Assembly (NCBI RefSeq): GCF_003325375.1 | Contig: NZ_CP030862.1 | Coordinates: forward strand, 2,297,501-2,361,500 | DNA from: Streptomyces globosus | GTDB taxonomy: Bacteria; Actinomycetota; Actinomycetes; Streptomycetales; Streptomycetaceae | DNA: 64,000 nt | Direction: 5' to 3' | In this document: piece by piece, positions 9,212 to 17,665 of the stretch | Numbering within the stretch: the stretch's first letter is position 1 | How the letters are laid out: each line of letters opens with the position of its first letter | Notes under the pieces: generated by a model | Told to the model about the DNA's origin: nothing | What the model saw: only the letters and a program-made list of their open reading frames with translations | Databases searched by the model: none | Translations under genes and position numbers: made by a program

Positions 9212-9249
9212 GGGAATGAGCTGTCAAGAGGCTGGAATTGCCACGATAG

Positions 9250-9279
9250 TTGACACTCGAATGAAGTCGGTAGCAGGAT
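9250..9279 (+). promoter_or_regulatory. Candidate promoter for MmyB-type regulator
   Basis: TTGACA at 9250-9255, an 18-bp spacer and CAGGAT at 9274-9279 fit a housekeeping sigma promoter, about 50 bp before the chosen start codon of the downstream regulator. The half-site at 9280-9288 would sit over the transcription start. Confidence 0.5.
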
Positions 9280-9326
9280 CGCCACAGGAAATTGAAGATC
9301 CAGACCGTGAGGAGGGGGAGCTCTCG

Positions 9327-10313
9327 GTGCCACATCTCGCAGCGGTGGGCCCGTCCGATGGCCTCGCCCGAGCCGGTGAGGAGCGCCTGGCGGGCGAGGA
9401 GTCCGCACGCGGCGCAGTGCGGTCGGAGCGACGCAAGGAGATTTTGCGCCAGCGCCGCGAGGAACTGGGCCTGAGCCAGGAAGACCTCGCCGCCCGGTTG
9501 CGGATCAGCGTGCGCGCCTACGGGAACTGGGAACGCGGCCTGGTCAAGGAATGGACCGACCGCAAGCTGCTCGCCCTGGCGGAAGCCCTGGAGATGAGCG
9601 AGCGGCAGTGCTTCTGGCTGTTCCGGGTCATGGTCGACCGCGACCCCCCGCCGACCTGGCGGGCGGCCGCCGACAACCGGCTGCCCGACGACCCTGCCCA
9701 GCGCGACTACCTGGTGGACTACGCCGCCCTCATGGAGGCCGTGCCCCACCCCTCCGTCCTGGTCGACCACCGCTGGGACGTCGCGCTCACCAACTCGGCC
9801 TTCGACCGGCTCTTCCAGTCGGTCCGCCCCCACCCGACCGCCCTCCCCGACGACAACTTCCTGCGCTTCGTGCTCTTCCACCCCGACGCGGCCGCCGTGC
9901 TCGAGGACCACGAACCGGCCTGGTGCGTCCCGCTCATGGCCCAGTTCGCCAACGCCCTCGAAGCGGCTCCCGAGGACCAGGGGCTGCGCAGCATCCGCCA
10001 GGAGATCGCCCGGGACCCCTTCATGGAGGCCGCCTACCGGTACGGCGTCCCCCACTGGCTGAGGACCCACGGGTCCGAGGCCGCCGAGCGCGACGGCGCC
10101 GTCCGCACCGTCCGCCACTGGGACCCCCAGGCGGGCCTCGTCCGGTGCCGGATCGTGGCCGAATCGAGTCGGATGCTCGACGCCATGGGCCTGACCCGGA
10201 TCACGCTGGTCCTCTCGGCCCCGCAGGGCCCCGCAGCCGGCCCGGCGCGCGGCGGATCCGCCCCGCAGCGTCAGGGCCCGAGGCTCCGCGCCGTCCCCTC
10301 GCTGGGCGACTGA
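9327..10313 (+). CDS. MmyB-type XRE transcriptional regulator
   Basis: Encodes 328 aa. An N-terminal helix-turn-helix spans about residues 37-85 (RREELGLSQEDLAARLRISV, RAYGNWERG). The remainder matches the MmyB-like ligand-binding domain, which is distantly PAS-like; VPHPSVLVDHRWDVALTNSA is typical. GTG at 9327 follows GAGGAGGGGGAG and is preferred over in-frame upstream codons in the promoter region. MmyB-type proteins regulate oxidoreductase and methylenomycin-like genes and may bind fatty acids or flavins; the ligand here is unknown. It is divergent from the XRE/ImmA module and may be controlled by the shared palindromic operator. Confidence 0.85.
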   Translation: MPHLAAVGPSDGLARAGEERLAGEESARGAVRSERRKEILRQRREELGLSQEDLAARLRISVRAYGNWERGLVKEWTDRKLLALAEALEMSERQCFWLFRVMVDRDPPPTWRAAADNRLPDDPAQRDYLVDYAALMEAVPHPSVLVDHRWDVALTNSAFDRLFQSVRPHPTALPDDNFLRFVLFHPDAAAVLEDHEPAWCVPLMAQFANALEAAPEDQGLRSIRQEIARDPFMEAAYRYGVPHWLRTHGSEAAERDGAVRTVRHWDPQAGLVRCRIVAESSRMLDAMGLTRITLVLSAPQGPAAGPARGGSAPQRQGPRLRAVPSLGD

Positions 10314-10425
10314 GCCCCGTACGCCGCCCGGCGCGGGGGACACTGGAGCCCTCACACGTGCGCCGCCGACCGAATGCCGCCGATCGTGGCATCGGCGGCG
10401 GCACTTGGCGAAGGGCGGTAGGGGC

Positions 10426-11802
10426 GTGCGGCTGACCATCCTCGGCGGGGGCGGATTCCGGGTTCCGCTCGTCTACGGAGCGCTGCTCGGCGACGGGGGC
10501 GAGGGCCGCGTCACGGACGTGGTGCTCCACGACGAGGACCCGGCGCGGCTCGCCGCCATGGCCCGCGTGCTCGCCGGCCAGGCGGCCGCCGCCGCGGCGG
10601 ACCCCCGCACCCCGACGCCCGGCCCCGCCCCTGCCGTCAGGGCGACCACCGACCTCGACGAGGCCCTGGCCGGCGCCGACTTCGTCTTCTCCGCGATCCG
10701 CGTCGGCGGCCTGGAGGGGCGCGCCGCGGACGAGCGGGTGGCCCTGGCCGAGGGCGTGCTGGGCCAGGAGACCGTCGGCGCGGGCGGTATCGCGTACGGG
10801 CTGCGGACCGTGCCGGTCGCCCGCGCCCTCGCGCGGGCCGTGGCCCGGCGGGCCCCCGAGGCGTGGGTCATCAACTTCACCAACCCGGCCGGCCTGGTCA
10901 CCGAAGCCATGGCGGGGATCCTCGGCGACCGCGTCATCGGCATCTGCGACTCCCCGGTGGGGCTCGGCCGGCGCGTCGCCCGGGTGCTCGGCGCCCGCCC
11001 CGAGGACGCCTGGGTCGACTACGTCGGCCTCAACCACCTGGGCTGGCTGCGCGGGCTGCGCGTCGGCGGCCGCGACGAGCTGCCGCGTCTGCTGGCCGAT
11101 GCGAAGGCGCTGGAGTCCTTCGAGGAGGGCCGGCTCTTCGGCGCCGAGTGGCTGCGCGCGCTCGGCGCGATCCCGAACGAGTACCTGCACTACTACTACT
11201 TCAACCGCGAGACCGTACGCGCCTACCGGGAGGCCCGGCAGACCCGCGGCGCGTTCCTGCGCGACCAGCAGCGCGGCTTCTACGCCGAGGCCGGCCGGCC
11301 CGGCGTCGCTCCCGGGGCGGCTCTGGCCGCCTGGGAGCGGACCCGGGCCGAGCGGGAGGCCACGTACATGGCGGAGAACCGCGAGGCGGCCGGCGCCGGC
11401 GGGCGCGAGGACGGCGACATGGAGTCCGGAGGCTACGAGAAGGTCGCGCTGGCGCTGATGCGGGCCATCGCCCGCGACGAGCGGACCACGCTCATCCTCA
11501 ACGTCCGCAACCGGTCGACGCTGTCCGTCCTCGATGCGGAGGCCGTCATCGAGGTGCCCTGCCTGGTCGACGCGAACGGCGCCCACCCGGTCGCGGCCGA
11601 CCCGCTGCCGCTGCACGCGACGGGCCTGGTGACCGCGGTCAAGGCCGTGGAGCGCGAGGTGCTGGCGGCGTCGGAGAGCGGCTCCCGGGCGGCCGCGGCG
11701 AAGGCGTTCGCGCTGCACCCGCTGGTGGACTCGGCCGCGGTGGCCCGGCGGCTGCTCGACGGGTACCGGGCCGTCCACCCGGGCCTGGAGTACCTGCGCT
11801 GA
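10426..11802 (+). CDS. Glycoside hydrolase family 4 (6-phospho-beta-glucosidase-like)
   Basis: Encodes 458 aa. GH4 enzymes hydrolyse (often 6-phospho) glycosides by an NAD+ and Mn2+-dependent oxidation-elimination mechanism. Seen here are the N-terminal Rossmann start LTILGGGGFRVPL, the family block VINFTNPAGLVTEA, the metal-site Cys in GICDSPVGLGRR and the metal-site His in VGLNHLGW. The GTG at 10426 follows GGTAGGGGC; an upstream TTG at 10405 is less likely. There is no signal peptide, so it acts on imported sugars. No PTS or ABC sugar transporter is adjacent, so the natural substrate is open. Confidence 0.9.
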   Translation: MRLTILGGGGFRVPLVYGALLGDGGEGRVTDVVLHDEDPARLAAMARVLAGQAAAAAADPRTPTPGPAPAVRATTDLDEALAGADFVFSAIRVGGLEGRAADERVALAEGVLGQETVGAGGIAYGLRTVPVARALARAVARRAPEAWVINFTNPAGLVTEAMAGILGDRVIGICDSPVGLGRRVARVLGARPEDAWVDYVGLNHLGWLRGLRVGGRDELPRLLADAKALESFEEGRLFGAEWLRALGAIPNEYLHYYYFNRETVRAYREARQTRGAFLRDQQRGFYAEAGRPGVAPGAALAAWERTRAEREATYMAENREAAGAGGREDGDMESGGYEKVALALMRAIARDERTTLILNVRNRSTLSVLDAEAVIEVPCLVDANGAHPVAADPLPLHATGLVTAVKAVEREVLAASESGSRAAAAKAFALHPLVDSAAVARRLLDGYRAVHPGLEYLR

Positions 11803-11812
11803 ACCGCGCCGG

Positions 11813-12301
11813 TCACCGCCCGGGAGGGGCCGTCGGGTAGGAGTGCGCGGGCCCCTGCGGCAGCGCCGGGACGAGTTCCGGCCGCCAGGTGCGCAGGACG
11901 TGCGCGGACGGCGCGTACAGGGCCTCCGGGATGTCGGCGGGCGCGAACCACTCCCACGTGGTGATCTTGTGCGGTTCGGTGACCCGCGGGGTGCCCTCGG
12001 CCGCCGCGGCCACCGCCGAGGCCGTCAGCCGGGTCACCCCGCCCTGCGCGTCGATGTGCACGCCGAGGATCCGGATGTCCGCCGGGTCCGCCCGCAGGGC
12101 CGTCTCCTCGGCCAGCTCCCGGGCCGCGGCCTGCTCGAAGCCCTCCCCGGGGTCGACCTTCCCGCCGGGCAGCTCCCACCGGCCGTCGTGCGCCCGGCCG
12201 AGGAGCACCCGCCCCGCCCGGTCGCAGACGACGAGCCCGACGCCGACGACGGCATTGGGGTGCGGGGCGGCGCGCTGGGGGCGTTCGGGATGCGTGGTCA
12301 T
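11813..12301 (-). CDS. Nudix hydrolase
   Basis: Encodes 162 aa. The Nudix box is intact: GGKVDPGEGFEQAAARELAE followed by ETAL, matching G-x5-E-x7-REUxEExGU. Nudix enzymes hydrolyse nucleoside diphosphates linked to another moiety, for example oxidised nucleotides. The ATG at 12301 is preceded by AGGAGGGAC. It is convergent with the GH4 gene (10-bp gap) and divergent from the thioredoxin reductase-like gene across three palindromes. Substrate unknown. Confidence 0.9.
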   Translation of the reverse strand: MTTHPERPQRAAPHPNAVVGVGLVVCDRAGRVLLGRAHDGRWELPGGKVDPGEGFEQAAARELAEETALRADPADIRILGVHIDAQGGVTRLTASAVAAAAEGTPRVTEPHKITTWEWFAPADIPEALYAPSAHVLRTWRPELVPALPQGPAHSYPTAPPGR

Positions 12302-12338
12302 GGGACTGTCCCTCCTGGTGACGTGCGGCTCCGACCAG

Positions 12339-12410
12339 TTTGCCGGTCCGGCAAAGCGGTGTGACACGGCGCCGGCTGCCGGCGCACCCTCGCCCGCAGG
12401 GTACGGGCGA
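12339..12410. promoter_or_regulatory. Three adjacent palindromes in Nudix / flavoenzyme divergent promoter
   Basis: Three perfect inverted repeats are seen: TTTGCCGG-T-CCGGCAAA (12339-12355), GCGCCGGC-T-GCCGGCGC (12369-12385) and TCGCCCG-7 nt-CGGGCGA (12390-12410). The first two centres are 30 bp apart, about three helical turns. They occupy most of the 146-bp gap between two divergent genes and are candidate regulator sites. Confidence 0.5.
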
Positions 12411-12447
12411 CGCAGAGGGCCCGTGGCAACGACGCAGGGAGGCACGC

Positions 12448-13443
12448 ATGGGCACGGATGGCGGACGGGTGTACGACGTGGCGGTCGTGGGAGGCGGCGC
12501 CGCCGGGCTCGCCGGGGCGCTGACCCTGGCGAGGGCGCGGCGCGCGGTTGTGGTGCTGGACGCGGGCAGCCCCCGCAACGCGCCCGCGGAGCACCTGCAC
12601 GGCTATCTCGGGCGGGACGGGGCCGCGCCCGCGGAGCTGCTGGCGGCCGGGCGTGCCGAGGCGGCCGCGTACGGCGCGGAGGTCCGGTCGGATGCGGCGG
12701 GGACGGTGCTCGCGGCCGACCGGGCGGCGGAGGGCGGCTTCGTGCTGCGGTGCGCGGACGGGTCGGCCGTGCGGGCCGGGCGGCTGCTGCTGGCGACGGG
12801 CCTGGTCGACGAGCTGCCCGACGTGCCGGGGCTGCGCGAGCGGTGGGGGCGGGACGTGCTGCACTGCCCGTACTGCCACGGCTGGGAGGTGCGCGACCAG
12901 CCGATCGCCGTGCTCGGCGGGGGCCCGCTCGCCCTGCACCAGGCGCAGATGTGGCGGAACTGGAGCGGCCGGGTGACGCTGCTCGCGCACACCTGGCGGC
13001 CGGGGGCGGAGGAGCGGGAGCTGCTCGCGGCGCTGGGGGTGCGTGTGGTCGAGGGCGAGGTCATCGGCCTGACCGTCGGCGCCGGGGGTCTTTCCGGGGT
13101 GACCCTGGCGGGCGGCGCGGGTGTGGACTGCCGGGCGCTGGTGGTGGCGCCGCGCTTCACCGCGCGCGCCGGGGTGGCCCGGTCGCTCGGCCTGCCGGTG
13201 ACCGGCGTGGAGCGCGACGGGGTGCAGCTCGGCACCTGCCTGGAAGCGGACCCGGCGACCGGCGCGACCGCCCTGCGCGGAGTCTGGGCCGCCGGGAACG
13301 TCACCAGCCCGATGGACCAGCTGGCGGCGGCGGCCGCGGCCGGTGTGCGCGCGGCCGTCGCGATCAACGCGGACCTGATCGAGGAGACGACGCGGCGGGC
13401 CCTCGACGCCCACCGGGCCCGGCAGGCGCACGGGGCGCAGTAG
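12448..13443 (+). CDS. Thioredoxin reductase-like FAD/NAD(P) oxidoreductase with CPYC motif
   Basis: Encodes 331 aa. The N-terminal FAD-binding fold starts YDVAVVGGGAAGLAGALTLA. A redox-active CPYC appears in LHCPYCHGWEVRD near residue 139, followed by the second dinucleotide-binding motif PIAVLGGGPLALHQ. The C-terminal FAD motif is GVWAAGNVTSP. This matches the thioredoxin reductase-like family that includes dithiol oxidases and orphan flavoprotein disulfide reductases. The ATG at 12448 follows GGGAGGC. No thioredoxin gene is adjacent. Its partner could be a low-molecular-weight thiol or a protein disulfide; this is inference. Confidence 0.88.
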   Translation: MGTDGGRVYDVAVVGGGAAGLAGALTLARARRAVVVLDAGSPRNAPAEHLHGYLGRDGAAPAELLAAGRAEAAAYGAEVRSDAAGTVLAADRAAEGGFVLRCADGSAVRAGRLLLATGLVDELPDVPGLRERWGRDVLHCPYCHGWEVRDQPIAVLGGGPLALHQAQMWRNWSGRVTLLAHTWRPGAEERELLAALGVRVVEGEVIGLTVGAGGLSGVTLAGGAGVDCRALVVAPRFTARAGVARSLGLPVTGVERDGVQLGTCLEADPATGATALRGVWAAGNVTSPMDQLAAAAAAGVRAAVAINADLIEETTRRALDAHRARQAHGAQ

Positions 13444-13562
13444 CCCCGCCGGCCCCGTCAGGCCCACTGGACCCGCGGCGCGAACTGGCGTGCGGGTTTC
13501 GAGCAGGGACCGCCGGCGCAGGCTCTGGGCGATCCGGCGGGTCCACGGGGGGCGGGGCGTAC

Positions 13563-14966
13563 ATGGCACACGTGCTGGTCATCGGCGGAGGCGTCGGAGG
13601 CCTCGCCACCGCGCTGCTCACCGCACGGCGCGGGCACACCGTCGAGCTCTTCGAACGCGACACCCGGGCCCCGGGCACGGCCCTGGACCGCGACTCGTTC
13701 GGCTGGCACCGCCCGGCCGTCCCGCAGGCCGCCCAGCCGCACGTCCTCCTCGGGGCGGCCCGCAACCTCCTGCGGCGCGAGCTTCCCGACGTGTACGCGG
13801 AGATGCTCCGGCTCGGCGCGCGCGAGCGCAGCGAGCTCGACTGGTTCGACGTACCGCCGCCCGCGCGGCCCGGCGACGACGACCTCGTCATGGTCCAGGC
13901 CCGGCGCATCGTCCTGGAGAGCGCCCTGGTCACGGCGCTGCGCGCGGAGCCCGGCGCGGTTCTGCACCATGGTCAGCCGGTCACCGGGCTGGAAGTGGAG
14001 CAGGCCGCCGCGGGTGCGGCGGGGCCGGCCCGGGTGATCGGGGTGGCGACCGCCGCCGGGGCCCGCGAGGGGGACCTGGTCGTGGACGCGGGCGGCCGTC
14101 GCGGCGGCGGCGAGCGGTGGCTGGCCGCGGCGGGCTGCCGGCCTCCGGCCGTGGAGCGGCACCGGACGGGGCTGGCGTACTTCTGCCGCTGGTACCGGCT
14201 GCCGGAGGGCATGGGGGAGGGGCCGCGCAGGCCGTGGTCGGTGGCGGGCGGGGCGTTCTCCGGGTGCGCGGTCTTCCCGGCGGACAACCGGACCTTTGCC
14301 GTGACCGTCTTCGTCCACACGCAGGACCCGACCCGCTCGGCCCTGCGCGATCCGGCCGTCTTCGAGCGGGCGGCGCGCGCCTTCCCACCGGGCGCGGCGT
14401 GGCTGGCCCTGGGCGCAGAGCCGCTGACCGGGGTCCTGGCCACGGCGAGCCTGGACAACCGGTGGAGCGCCCTCGTCGACGAGCGGGGGCCGGTGGTGCG
14501 CGGGCTTGTCCCGGTCGGCGACGCCGTCACCCACACCAACCCGACGCTCGGGCAGGGCACGTCGCTCGCCCTGTGGGCCGCGCTCCGCGTGGCCCGTACG
14601 GCCGACCGGGACACCGGATCGGCGCAGTACGTGCGTGCGTACCACGCGTGGGCGGTGCGCACGCTCAAGCCGTGGTTCGACTTCCAGGTCGTCGCCGATG
14701 CGGCCGTCGGAGAGCGGTTCGCGACGCGGGGTGCCCGGACGGGCAGGACGCGGGAGACGGCGGCGCTGTTCGACTGTGCGCTGGAGGACCCCGAGGTGAT
14801 GCGGGCCCGGGCCAGGGTCCGCCACCTGGCCGAGCGGCCCGAGCGGGCCTACGGGGACCCCGGGGTCCGGGAGCGGGTGGCGCGCTGGCTGGAGGCCCGG
14901 CCGGACTACGAGCCGAACGCGGCCGGCCCGGACCGGGCGGAGTGGGAGAAGCTGACCGGCGGGTGA
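13563..14966 (+). CDS. FAD-dependent monooxygenase/epoxidase-like flavoprotein
   Basis: Encodes 467 aa. An N-terminal Rossmann motif (HVLVIGGGVGGLATALLTAR) binds FAD. The downstream motif LVPVGDAVTHTNPTLGQGTS is the GD motif of group A flavoprotein monooxygenases and squalene/geranylgeranyl-type epoxidases. ATG at 13563 was chosen as the first codon of the Rossmann fold; its ribosome binding site (GGGGCG) is modest. It follows the thioredoxin reductase-like gene in the same direction (119-bp gap). The substrate is not predictable and no biosynthetic cluster surrounds it. Confidence 0.8.
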   Translation: MAHVLVIGGGVGGLATALLTARRGHTVELFERDTRAPGTALDRDSFGWHRPAVPQAAQPHVLLGAARNLLRRELPDVYAEMLRLGARERSELDWFDVPPPARPGDDDLVMVQARRIVLESALVTALRAEPGAVLHHGQPVTGLEVEQAAAGAAGPARVIGVATAAGAREGDLVVDAGGRRGGGERWLAAAGCRPPAVERHRTGLAYFCRWYRLPEGMGEGPRRPWSVAGGAFSGCAVFPADNRTFAVTVFVHTQDPTRSALRDPAVFERAARAFPPGAAWLALGAEPLTGVLATASLDNRWSALVDERGPVVRGLVPVGDAVTHTNPTLGQGTSLALWAALRVARTADRDTGSAQYVRAYHAWAVRTLKPWFDFQVVADAAVGERFATRGARTGRTRETAALFDCALEDPEVMRARARVRHLAERPERAYGDPGVRERVARWLEARPDYEPNAAGPDRAEWEKLTGG

Positions 14967-15013
14967 ACGGGCCGGGCGGCGGGGCTGCGCGAGCGGGGCG
15001 GCGGCGCGGGTGC

Positions 15014-16090
15014 TCAGACGGCGGCGGGGCCGGCGCCGAGGACCGCGGCGAGGTCGTAGCCGACGACCTCGTCGAGCTGGGCGTACGTGCAGCTCTCGGG
15101 GGTGCGGTCGGGGCGCCAGCGGCGGAACTGCGCCGTGTGGCGGAAGCGGTCGCCCTCCATGTGGTCGTACGCGACCTCGCAGACGCGCTCGGGGCGCAGC
15201 GGCACCCAGGAGAGGTCCTTCTTGCCGGTCCAGCGGCTCTGCGCGCCGGGCAGGCGGGCGCTCTCGTGGGCGGACTCCTCGGCCCAGGCGGCCCAGGGGT
15301 GGTTGGAGACGTCCTCCATGCGCAGCGGGGCGAGTTCCCCGACGAGTTCGGCGCGGCGCTTCATGGGGAAGGCGGCGCAGACGCCGACGTGCTGGAGGGC
15401 GCCGCGGTCGTCGTGGAGGCCCAGCAGCAGCGACCCGACAATCGGACCGCTCTTGTGGAAACGGAAACCGGCGACGACGACGTCGGCCGTACGCTCGTGC
15501 TTGATTTTGAACATCAGGCGCGCATCGGGCCGGTAGGGCAGGTCGAGGGGTTTCGCGACCACGCCGTCGAGTCCGGCGCCTTCGAACTGCTCGAACCACT
15601 GCTGCGCGAGCGCGGGATCAGTGGTGGCGGGCGCGAGGTGGACGGGGGGCCGAGTGGTGGAAAGGGCTGAGCACAGGGCGCTGCGGCGGTCGGTGAGCGG
15701 GGCGTCGAGGAGGGACCGGTCGCCGAGGGCGAGCAGGTCGAAGGCGACGAAGCTGGCGGGGGTGGTCGAGGCCAGGAGGTCGACGCGGGACTTGGCGGGG
15801 TGGATCCGCTCGGTCAGCCGGTCGAAGTCCAGCCGCCCGCCGTGCACGATGACGATCTCGCCGTCGACCACGCAGCGGTCCGGCAGGTTCTCCTTCAAAG
15901 CACTCACGAGTTCGGGGAAGTACCTGGTCAGCGGCTTGCCGGTGCGGCTGCCCAGCTGGATCTCGTCGCCGTCGCGGTGGACGATGGCGCGGAAGCCGTC
16001 CCACTTCGCCTCGTACTGCATGCCCGGCGGGATCTTCGCCACGGACTTGGCGAGCATCGGCAGCACGGGCGGCATCACGGGCAGGTCCAT
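15014..16090 (-). CDS. ATP-dependent DNA ligase (LigC-like)
   Basis: Encodes 358 aa. The adenylated lysine lies in EAKWDGFRAI (KxDG motif I, residue ~28). Motif III-like VAFDLLALGDRSLLDAPL and motif IV-like DGVVAKPLDLPY follow. A C-terminal OB-fold region contains motif V (RLMFKIKHERTADVVVAGF). The size and lack of extra nuclease or polymerase domains fit the LigC type of actinobacterial NHEJ or repair ligases. It is divergent from the primase-polymerase gene (75 bp), consistent with joint action in end-joining or gap repair. No Ku gene is in the window. A CAGAAT -10 seven nt before ATG suggests a leaderless transcript. Confidence 0.92.
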   Translation of the reverse strand: MDLPVMPPVLPMLAKSVAKIPPGMQYEAKWDGFRAIVHRDGDEIQLGSRTGKPLTRYFPELVSALKENLPDRCVVDGEIVIVHGGRLDFDRLTERIHPAKSRVDLLASTTPASFVAFDLLALGDRSLLDAPLTDRRSALCSALSTTRPPVHLAPATTDPALAQQWFEQFEGAGLDGVVAKPLDLPYRPDARLMFKIKHERTADVVVAGFRFHKSGPIVGSLLLGLHDDRGALQHVGVCAAFPMKRRAELVGELAPLRMEDVSNHPWAAWAEESAHESARLPGAQSRWTGKKDLSWVPLRPERVCEVAYDHMEGDRFRHTAQFRRWRPDRTPESCTYAQLDEVVGYDLAAVLGAGPAAV

Positions 16091-16165
16091 GCCCACGATT
16101 CTGCGGTGGTACGTCCGCATTCGCCCGGTATGCGCGTCGGGTCGGGCCCGCCTACCGTGGCGCAC
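16091..16165. promoter_or_regulatory. Divergent leaderless promoters of ligase and polymerase genes
   Basis: On the plus strand TACCGT (16153-16158) lies 7 nt before the ATG at 16166. On the minus strand CAGAAT (complement of 16098-16103) lies 7 nt before the ATG at 16090. Both spacings place the transcription start at or next to the A of ATG, and neither gene has a convincing ribosome binding site. Confidence 0.5.
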
Positions 16166-17218
16166 ATGGGTGCATCCGGGAACGCGATCGAGCTGGAAGC
16201 GGGCGGCCGGAAGGTGCGGCTGTCCAGTCCGGACAAGGTGTACTTCCCCGAGCGGGGCCTCACCAAGCTCGACGTCGCCCGGTACTACCTGGCCGTGGGG
16301 GACGGCATCACGCGCGCCCTGCGAGACCGCCCCACCACGCTGGAGCGCTATCCCGACGGGGTGGAGGGCGAGTCGTTCTTCCAGAAGCGCGCCCCGAAAA
16401 CCCTGCCCGACTGGATCCCCACCGCCCACATCGCCTTCCCCAGCGGGCGCACCGCCGACGAGATCTGCCCGACCGAGCCGGCCGCCGTACTGTGGGCCGC
16501 CAACCTCGGCTGCCTCACCTTCCACCCGTGGCCGGTGCGCCGGGAGGACACCGACCGGCCCGACGAGCTGCGCATCGACCTCGACCCCCAGCCGGGCACC
16601 GACTACGGCGACGCGGTCGTCGCCGCGCACGAGCTGCGCGACATCCTGGAGGAGCTGGGCCTGCGCGGCTGGCCCAAGACCTCGGGCGGGCGCGGGCTGC
16701 ACGTGTTCGTCCCGATCGAGCCGCGGTGGACCTTCACCGACGTACGGCGCTGCGCGATCGCGATCGGCCGTGAACTGGAGGCCCGTATGCCGGGCCGGGT
16801 CACCACCGCCTGGTGGAAGGAGGAGCGCGGCGAGCGGATCTTCGTCGACTACAACCAGACGGCACGCGACCGCACCATCGCCTCGGCGTACTCCGTCCGC
16901 CCGCGCCCCCACGCCCCCGTATCGGCCCCGCTCCGCTGGGACGAGCTGGACTCCGCGGAGCCCCGGGACTTCGACATCACCACGATGCCCGCCCGGTACG
17001 CCGAGCTCGGCGACCTGCACGCCGACATGGACGACCACGCCTTCAGGCTTGAGGCGGCGCTGGAGCTCGCAGAGCGGCAGGAGCACGACGAGGGGCTCGG
17101 CGACATGCCGTACCCGCCGGACTACCCGAAGATGCCGGGCGAGCCCAAGCGCGTCCAGCCGAGCCGCGCGAAGAACACCGGCCCTGCCGAGTCCGCCGAG
17201 GAGCCGCGGGCGGACTGA
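16166..17218 (+). CDS. LigD polymerase/primase-domain protein (NHEJ)
   Basis: Encodes 350 aa, an archaeo-eukaryotic primase-type polymerase of the LigD-Pol/PolD family without ligase or nuclease domains. Active-site acidic residues are in LRIDLDPQPGTDYGD (near residue 135). The catalytic His region is KTSGGRGLHVFVPI, and the third acidic region is ERIFVDYNQTARDRTIASAY. These enzymes add nucleotides, preferentially ribonucleotides, during end-joining and gap filling. It is divergent from the LigC-like ligase. ATG at 16166 begins the conserved N-terminus and sits 7 nt after a -10-like TACCGT. The ~50-residue C-terminal tail is hydrophilic and probably disordered. Confidence 0.9.
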   Translation: MGASGNAIELEAGGRKVRLSSPDKVYFPERGLTKLDVARYYLAVGDGITRALRDRPTTLERYPDGVEGESFFQKRAPKTLPDWIPTAHIAFPSGRTADEICPTEPAAVLWAANLGCLTFHPWPVRREDTDRPDELRIDLDPQPGTDYGDAVVAAHELRDILEELGLRGWPKTSGGRGLHVFVPIEPRWTFTDVRRCAIAIGRELEARMPGRVTTAWWKEERGERIFVDYNQTARDRTIASAYSVRPRPHAPVSAPLRWDELDSAEPRDFDITTMPARYAELGDLHADMDDHAFRLEAALELAERQEHDEGLGDMPYPPDYPKMPGEPKRVQPSRAKNTGPAESAEEPRAD

Positions 17219-17370
17219 GCCCGGCCGGGGGCGCGCGGCGGTCGGATGTCAGTGGGCGGTGCCATCCTCGGCCGGGGACGGCGCGGCAGGGGCTGCGGTG
17301 CCACCGGTGCGTCGGCCGTGTTGATGGGTCGTTGATCAGACGTCCATCGGCGGGCGTGAGGATCGGCGGC

Positions 17371-17628
17371 ATGTCGATGAACACCACCACTGCTCCCGCC
17401 ACTGCCTCCGCGGCCCCTGCCTGGTACGAGTTCGCGCTGTGCGCGCAGACGGGGGCGGACTTCTTCTTCCCCGAGCCGGGCAACTCGCTGCGGGAGGCGA
17501 AGCGGCTGTGCGCGGCGTGCGAGGTGCGGACCGGCTGCCTGGAGTACGCCCTCGCCAACGACGAGCGCTTCGGCGTGTGGGGCGGGCTGTCCGAGGCGGA
17601 GCGCCTCGCGCTGCGCCCCCGCCGCTGA
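17371..17628 (+). CDS. WhiB-like (Wbl) iron-sulfur transcriptional regulator
   Basis: Encodes 85 aa. Four cysteines are placed as in WhiB-like proteins: one in EFALCAQTGADFFFPEPG and three in RLCAACEVRTGC. The GVWGG turn and a C-terminal basic tail (LALRPRR) follow. Wbl proteins bind a 4Fe-4S cluster and act with sigma region 4 as transcription factors restricted to actinobacteria and their phages. The ATG at 17371 was chosen over an upstream ATG at 17332 because the Wbl homology begins after it. By remembered gene order it could be the wblK counterpart, but I cannot verify this. Confidence 0.92.
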   Translation: MSMNTTTAPATASAAPAWYEFALCAQTGADFFFPEPGNSLREAKRLCAACEVRTGCLEYALANDERFGVWGGLSEAERLALRPRR

Positions 17629-17650
17629 CCCGGCCGGTATCCGGCCGGGT
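17628..17650. terminator. Terminator between wbl-like and desaturase genes
   Basis: A perfect 10-bp stem ACCCGGCCGG / CCGGCCGGGT (17628-17637 and 17641-17650) with loop TAT starts on the last base of the wbl-like stop codon and lies 15 bp beyond the stop of the convergent desaturase gene. Confidence 0.8.
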
Positions 17651-17665
17651 CTCGGCAGCGGCCGG

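Noticed and set aside
6637..10313. Prophage or classical toxin-antitoxin interpretation of the XRE/ImmA cluster
   Set aside because: No integrase, structural or lysis genes; ImmA-like proteins here pair with membrane proteins, not toxins.
12448..14966. Secondary-metabolite cluster around the two flavoenzymes
   Set aside because: No PKS, NRPS, terpene synthase or transporter genes are adjacent; neighbours are a Nudix hydrolase and DNA repair genes.
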